Shown: one piece after another, positions 56,753 to 64,000 of the stretch
Position numbering within the stretch: position 1 is the stretch's first letter
Layout of the letters: every line of letters begins with the position of its first letter
NCBI GenBank assembly: GCA_027924585.1
Contig: BSBM01000994.1
Coordinates: 14,469,001-14,533,000, forward strand
Length of the DNA: 64,000 nucleotides
Origin: Larix kaempferi
Taxonomy: Eukaryota; Streptophyta; Pinopsida; Pinales; Pinaceae
Direction: 5' to 3'
Notes under the pieces: model-generated
What the model was told of the DNA's origin: nothing
Database searches by the model: none
The model's input: only the letters and a program-made list of their open reading frames with translations
Made by a program: the position numbers and the translations under genes

Positions 56753-59700
56753 CACAATCATTATTATTATACTATAAAGGTAATATACTAAACTATACTT
56801 TATTTATTCTTTTATAGTTGTAACATGAAGGGGAAACATGTCAAATTAAAGCCAATCAACCAACCATTCAAAATAAGCCAAGTATAATATCCTCTACAAG
56901 TGATGAATAAATGTGGCATGAAAGTATCATGATAAAGGATAGAATTTCAAGCGATGAATGGTGATCATCAAAATAGATTACTATAATTTGTGTATTTTGA
57001 AATCATTGTGTGCAAAATTCAAGCATGTTGCTTATTGTGGACGTATTGTCCCAATTGGATGGAAACATGTTACTACTAACTATAACAATTATTTGTTAAC
57101 ATTTTGAATCTCATGAACTTTTATATGGTTAGGTACATTGTATAAGGAATGTTCTCTTATTCTAATATATTAAAATGAAATTATTATTCTATTGCATTAT
57201 CCACCGTCATAAAATTTTACAATAAACAAATGTGTAATTAGTTGGTATATTTGCATAAATAATATAAAACAATTAATGAAATCATTATATCCAAATGTAA
57301 TTATAATAATATAAAAAATTACCATTATAAAAACTTTGTTCATTTTTTGAAAATTAATTGACATTTTGTAAAAGGAAAAAGAAGAAGTTACATTTTCATA
57401 TCCACAAAATGAAAAAATTCATCTCTGTAATATATCATGTCATTCCATTCATTTCAACTCAATGGTGTTGTTCAAACATACTTATGCATCATGCATTTAA
57501 ATGAGCATTATACATCATTGCAACAAAAATGTTAAAGAACACCGATGCTCTTCAAGACAAAAAAAAAAAAAATATGACTTCCTTCAATAATATCATTACC
57601 ATTGACATCAGTGTTATTGTTATCACTACAATAACTTATGATGATAAAGGTAATATACACACCAATGAATTTACATATGTAATACGCAATAGTGATATCA
57701 TTTTATACAATATGAATTGGGGTTTATAGTATATATAATACACACCAATGTGTAATATTAATATTTAAAACCCTTGTGCATATCAAGATGTTGAGTACCA
57801 TTGTGTTTTATTGATACATCTTCGCAGCTAATTCTTATATATATACAATATGCATTGATGTATTTTATATGTAATTATGAGCTCAATTCTTATATATATA
57901 CAATATGCATTGATGTATTTTATATGTAATTATGAGCTCAGTGCACCATATTAATTTAAGTTCACTAATAAAAATTAAGTATGCTTGAATCTTTGTTGAC
58001 CTAATATTTTTAGTTATAGTGGAAATTCATTAACGACTCAAGTAAAGATATGCTACAAATTTGAGAGGTTTTAGTGGAGGTTTCTTTTATAATTTTTCTT
58101 AATATTGTAACATTAAAATCCAATATAAATAACTTGCTATTAATTTTTTTTTTTTTTCCGAAAGTTGGTTTGATCATTTTTCCCAATATTCTAATGCTAA
58201 AAGTATCCACAGAAGCCTCTACTAGAAGGTGTTTTGTTTTTTGCGAAAAAACACATTTTCAGGATTTGGGTGACTAAAGAAATTGTAGAAGATCAATGAC
58301 CTCTATTTACATTCAATTTCATTAATAATATTAGTGTGTTTTATAAATCTCATCATATGAAATTAACTACATATCATCCATTGTAACACACCCAATATCA
58401 TCGATACTGTTTTGAAGAAATGGGGTGCAATTTTTTTCCCCTACTTCATACAAAAATGAACATGTTAGTCTTATAACACTAAACATCATAGTTAAATATT
58501 TACATCAATTACATGTAAAGCCATTTACTTTGGGATTTATTATGTAGTTGTTTTTCTTCCCAAACAAATCTTTAATCTTTCCCTAATTAAGTATACTCGA
58601 TGCCATAATCCTTTTAGGATTTTCTGATCTGCCTTATACGAAAATGAAACTTCCTATTTTGTTAACCAAAGCTTACAATAACAAGATACCAAAGATAATT
58701 AATTTGCATATGAATTTGGAGGGAAGCATATAACAACATCTACATAGGTTCATTGGTCACATGAGGAACTATCATGGATTTCTTAATAAATTATTAAAAA
58801 CCTCAAGGAAACCATCTTTACTTACCATGCATAATTAGTCACATAATAGAAATACATAACATGTTGTCAACATAATCAAATTATTCATATGATGATCCAT
58901 GACAATTATGATCTAACTTAACTTCCAATCATTACATTCACCATTGCAAAGTACTATTCCTATTTAGCTATACAAATTTCATCTCTGAATTTCAACCTAC
59001 ATTTAATTATAATTGTACACACTAATATCATGTCAATGACATCAATTATCTAGATATTTACATTCATATATTTTATAAAGAAAACCACACATATTATCAT
59101 TATGCTAATCTCACATATCGACCAAAATTAAAATGTACATAATTAAAGATAGAGTATCATTATATCAATCTCGTTGACCAAAAATCACGTAAAATACTTC
59201 ACCAATTGACTGCAAGATATAAATCATATTTCATAACAAGGACCAAATGTACATTGAATTAATTAACATTGGTAATCAAATATAGATAATTATAAACTTA
59301 ACATATTCTAATAGAAGTACAACAATGAAGAATACTTATCTGGATTAAATTGACTTAGGCGACTAAAGGTTTACCTGCAAATTTCCTCCCAACCATTTGA
59401 CTCTCTATCCATTGTATATTTCGGCCACCGATAGAGCACCCCCGAGATGGAAATGAATCCACTATGGTAGATATTTTTATCAAGGACTCTCTTACTTTCA
59501 TATATCTTCAGAGACAAATAATAATATTAATTTTTCTTTCCTACATTAACAACTCATTGAGTTTACTCAAGACATTAGGTTTTTTCCCTTCAGCCATCAA
59601 TTACACTCAGTAAGTGCATTTAAGGTATTAACTATGGGTAGCATTCCGTTTTTGGACTTATACATAGATACCCATATTATGTCCTTGATTCATTTCACAA

Positions 59701-60076
59701 TATACTTGATGAAATATTAACATCTTCTTATATAACACACACATATATATGATGACCTCTCAATTATTTCAAAATAATATGTGAAGTAGTAATCAAAGGG
59801 CATGGGTCCATCGATTTGGGATCAGGATCCTTGAGAGTCATCCCTTCCCACTTTAAAAGAAAACTTTCAATAATATAATAAGAATAACGCTAAAAGTTTG
59901 AGTAATGGGATCAAGCTCTCGTCGATCCATACCTTCCCATTCAAAGAAAAAGTAAAAGAATGTAAGACAATAATAGTGGAGATCATTGCAATCTGATAAA
60001 ATGCAAACTCGATCAACTGTTAAATATATAGGGATCATTGAGATTGATTAAGTAAGCATCATTACTAACAAATTAA
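56753..60076. other. AT-rich spacer
   Basis: No coding or RNA gene recognised. Contains a 55-bp perfect duplication at 57,830-57,939 (AATTCTTATATATATACAAT). Confidence 0.6.
57830..57939 (+). repeat. 55-bp tandem duplication
   Basis: Two copies at 57,830 and 57,885 with no differences that I can see, so it is recent. Confidence 0.9.
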
Positions 60077-60446
60077 AACAACAGTCCTGAGATATTGATC
60101 CAAGAACAAGATAACAAACTACTTAAAACAATGATCTTGAGATCGCAGAGATCGATCCAACCATGGGATGAATAACAACTTTAGAGATGACGGTCCTGAA
60201 ATTGTAAAGATAGATTCAACAACAAGATACACAAAAACTTTAAATACAACGATCGTGAAATCATAGAGATCAATCCAACCACGGGATAAACAACAACTTT
60301 AAATACAACGGTCCTCAAATCGAACATATCGATCCAACCACAGGTTAAACAACAACTTTAAATACAATGATCCTGAGATCGTAGAGATTAATCCCACCAA
60401 AGGATAAACAACAACTTTAAATACAACAATCCTGATCACAGAGATT
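60077..60446. repeat. 59-60-bp minisatellite
   Basis: About six to seven units, each with ATCCTGAGATCG, AGAGATC.ATCCAACCA and AACAACTTTAAATAC. Divergence between units is 10-25%. It lies in what may be an LTR ending at 62,046. Confidence 0.9.
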
Positions 60447-62046
60447 GCTTATCTTTTTGCAAAGTATTCACACAAAAAGGAAAAGAGCCACAGAGATCAT
60501 ATTTCTCTGTCAATAGATTGTGATACACCACAAGTAACTAAGCATGGATATTGCTTTTCATTTATTGGGAATCCGGACTCTCTTAACGGAGTTGCGCTAC
60601 CCCATTCTCAGATCGTAACATATATAGATAATGCAGAGTTGACTATCTTGGAATGCAACTCTTTGCAAAGAGCCAAGAGACATAATATAATATTTATATT
60701 CATTACTAGTGCTTCGACTTGGGATTTCTCACATGGTCCTACCCAACATGATGCATGTATATAAAATTATCAATAATTTGACTGAAGATCGCTCACATAG
60801 AGCTGACCCACACAATATGATATATCTATATAAATTAGGAATAGTTTGACCGGATCTCTCTCACATAGATCCATTTCACCTTCATTTAAAAGCACAATCT
60901 AATCATATATATATTATTAATGTAAACTAAAAATGATCTTGGGATCGAGATCGTTAAGAGGCTTCCCTTCCCAAGATTTTAAACACAGAAATTAAACTTT
61001 CCACAGGAAGAAACCATCAAAAAGAAAGAAGGACTAATCCCCCCTCTCACTCGAAGTCATCCCTTATTATCAAGGATGAGCCTTCCTCTCAATGAGGTAA
61101 CACGTCGTAGATTCCAGAAGTTAGCACTCTTTCAATGAGACAAGTGGCGGCCTAGTGAGTTTAGCTCTCCTTCAAGGAGACAAACTCACTGCAATCTCTC
61201 TAAGAGTTTCTCCATTCAAACTACTAAACCTTTTTAATTAAATTATATATTTATATTATACTTTGTTTTCCATTGGGAGTGTGCCCATGTTGTTATATAA
61301 CATATATATAATTTGATGTGAACTATGTTTTTTATTGAATTTAAAATGCATTAAATATCTTTTTAATAATAATAATTTACAAGAATTTGTTTACCTTTTT
61401 TACTAGTCATATAAAAGGAAAATAAGCCTTCTTTGATTTTGGTCCATAAACAAATATATATATATATATAAAAGAATAATTTTCTTCTTAGGAAGAGTCC
61501 CCTCTCCATTATTTTGGAGTTTTAATAATATTTTTCCTTTACCTTATTGTCGAGCTTAGGATAATAATAAAGAGTAGGATACTCAGTTCTAGTTAGGATC
61601 ATTGATATTAGTTAACTAAATAATTACACTATAAGATCTTACTTAGACACTTGTGGTGAATAGTAATTTCCTACTAGGACGAACCATTTAACTTAGGATT
61701 GAACTAACTTAAGAAGATAATTAAGGGTCCTATAGGACATCAAGTAAAATGTTACTTTTCCTCTAGTGCCTACTGGAACCAAGATGACATCCATAATCAA
61801 TATCCTAAATTCTTACAGCTTCCTTTCCAGTCGACCTCTCTCTCCCTAGTGGATTCTTGCCCCATCGTTTAGTTGAGTCATAACCCTCAGTCTCCTAGGT
61901 CTATAATCAATAATTACAAGTTAGTAAATAAATAACAACACTTACAAGGTTTACTAGTGAGGCCTTGACTTGGAGATCCTCACCATAAACAAGTACATAG
62001 ATACATTTTCAATTACAAAAAGAATAGGGAAAAGATGGATGTTACA
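60447..62046 (-). mobile_element. Possible LTR part ending at 62,046
   Basis: On the minus strand TGTAACATCC begins at 62,046, directly after a purine tract (62,047-62,060). The sequence to the left would then be a 3' LTR. It includes paired words such as GATCTTGGGATCGAGATCG and a repeated CTCTTTCAATGAGACAAG theme (61,020-61,210). The LTR's other end is not located. Confidence 0.4.
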
Positions 62047-62060
62047 TTCCCCCTTCCCTT
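62047..62060 (-). other. Candidate polypurine tract
   Basis: On the minus strand AAGGGAAGGGGGAA directly precedes TGTAACATCC, and before it the frame reads EDCVIFKGRGNV, like the end of gypsy polyproteins (EDKVxFKGxGNV). Confidence 0.5.
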
Positions 62061-64000
62061 AAAAATAACACAGTCCTCAGTGTTGATAATCGTTTTTTTC
62101 TTTATCTTCAAATCTTAATAGTCTTCGAGATCCTACACTTACTCCATGTCGGTATCGCCCATATTCATTTCACAGATTGGACTTTATACAACCCATACAA
62201 GTTCTTCCAAATATTTTCAACATAATATAAACGTACCATAATTTTTCGATTTTTAATCAAAACGTAAGTAATAAGATCTTTTGCAACACACAGTTGTTTC
62301 CATGTATGAAAAAAAATCTCCCATTCTTTTTCATTTGAAATTTATGTTCTTATCACTATAAGACAACATAATACATTTTTTTTCAATATAAATCAAAAGA
62401 ATGCATAGGTAAAGAAACAATTTAGCTACCTTTTGGAGTATACCCTTCACTTCCAACTCTCAGACTCTTAGCTAGTCCTTTACTTGCAATAGACATTCCC
62501 TTCATTCACAAGTTAGTAACATTATATCATGTATTTTTAGGTGATAACCCTCAAATTCACATTCATCCTTATCTTTGGATGAATTTTGTATTATCTATAG
62601 TATTATTTGCATACATAATAATTAAACATTAGGGAAGCTAATAGCCCATTCACTTGGCAGCTTTTACCGTATGTTCCATCGTTATATCATGGAGATGAAA
62701 TACTTCAACAACACTTTTTTGAACATAAACTTTCCCTTGAGATTTGGGACTTCAACAACACTTTGTTGAACAAAGAACTCTCCCTTGAGACCTGTCACCA
62801 ATCTAAGTGTGGTCTTACGGGATTTCATCTTTTGATATTACTCCTTTTTTGATTGCTAGCCAAAAAGTTTCCTTCTCAAAAGACATAAAACAATGTCATG
62901 TTTCCGAGGTGTTATTTTTAATTTAGTGCACCTAGGTATTCACGCTGATTATCACTGACTCTTTCTCTCTTCTACTCAAGCTCTCTTGCCTGAGTCCACA
63001 AAATTTCTTTCATTTCCACTCAAGCTCTCTTGCTTGATTCCAGGAAATTATTTTAGCATGGTTAGAGTTGGATCATCAATTTCGCCACTTGGTGTTTTTC
63101 AGGTTGTTCTGATATTGTATTTCTCCTTTTTATGAATCATTACTAATGATCATATTATTTTTTCTTTGCACTCAAATTTAATCAAAGTATTTTTCTACTT
63201 GTGACACATAAATTTGGTTCTCCTCGTGGATTCGCTATTTATTTCCATGACCAATTCTTTTGAATCTCTTACAACGCCATAGATAGTTAGTTGGAACATC
63301 ATATCATCGATCCATCATCAATAGCTTCATCTATCTATTGATCAACTATTACTCATTAAAATTTCATATGCTTTGGTGATTTAACTATCACTTTATTGAA
63401 ACCCTTGCAATATGATTTCTAATCACCATATTTATGCACAATACATATAATGCTTTTATTCTCAACAAGTCACACATATTCTAATAATCTTCTAAAATCC
63501 AGTTGTTAGTGCATTTCCAACAAGACGGTCAAACTTTAAAAAAATCATTGGTTTTAGTTTCCATACAATCCTATAATTAAACAAATAATATATTTAAAAC
63601 TCATCACTCATGCTTGAGTGATTCAACTCTAATATCCATACAATATGGATTATAATCAACATTCTATTTTGTTTATGATTTTCATCAGTCATAAATCATG
63701 GACACAATCCTGTAATGTTAAAACATTTATTGTTTCCTTTCATAAACTATATTTTTTCATGGAGTATAGTAACTTATCCACCTGATAATTTTACGATATT
63801 TTAATGGATACTCTATTCAAACATTTTATCTCGCGTTTCCAGAATAAAAATCATAAGACTAGGGTCTTATCGACTAGACACCTTTGTCTATAATTGTATA
63901 TATAGAAATAATTCTAGAACAACATCTATACTTTTTCCTGAATATATTAATAGTATATTATAACCCAAACTCTATTATTTAGTATATAAACATAGTGCTT
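62061..64000 (-). other. Degraded element interior or spacer
   Basis: If the tract at 62,047 is real, this is the 3' interior of a minus-strand gypsy element. Apart from the few residues next to the tract, I see no readable polyprotein motif. Confidence 0.35.

Overview
This window looks like nuclear DNA from a land plant with a large, transposon-filled genome. A gymnosperm is my best guess, but that is inference. The reasons are nested Ty1/copia and Ty3/gypsy elements primed by initiator-Met tRNA, a relic of a plant-only ZF-HD zinc-finger domain, long AT-rich spacers, and no operons or ribosome-binding sites. I see no intact host gene, tRNA, rRNA or CRISPR array. Element names (Gypsy-1, Copia-1 and so on) are local labels.

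Left third (1-20,030) is a nest of four elements. Gypsy-1 (minus strand, about 400-11,603) is a decayed Ty3/gypsy relic. Copia-1 (plus, 2,438-9,413) sits inside its RT domain, with 649-bp LTRs differing at 5 sites and TAATT target duplications. Gypsy-1 stops abruptly inside its protease region near 11,603, against the RT of a plus-strand relic, Gypsy-3 (11,604-11,770 and 17,956-about 20,030). Gypsy-3 is split by Gypsy-2 (minus, 11,771-17,950, CATTG duplications). Gypsy-2 is a chromodomain element whose gag-pol is one continuous frame broken only by stop codons.

Middle (20,030-31,200): a foldback element with about 110-bp inverted arms and a G-rich centre (20,503-21,330); AT-rich spacer; a LINE-like RNase H fragment on the minus strand (25,290-25,677); a 2.1-kb LTR element without gag or pol but with an acidic open frame (25,683-27,764, GTCTA duplications); and a damaged ZF-HD/mini-zinc-finger coding piece (28,768-29,217).

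Copia-2 (plus, 31,209-37,981, ATAAC duplications, LTRs about 6.6% diverged) is an older relative of Copia-1. The two share LTR blocks and a long non-gag leader with matching splice-donor-like sites. Each keeps only a pol tail, followed by large tandem-repeat arrays before the 3' LTR. Copia-1 is young but lacks gag, integrase and the RT core, so it must have been moved by proteins supplied in trans. This non-autonomous family is the most interesting object in the window.

Right third (38,000-64,000) is mostly AT-rich and degenerate. It holds a copia-type gag start with acidic frames (43,358-44,595, minus), a 2.5-kb LTR with adjacent primer site (54,235-56,752, minus), further LTR edges near 48,750, 52,519 and 62,046, a small foldback (41,224-41,328) and several minisatellites.
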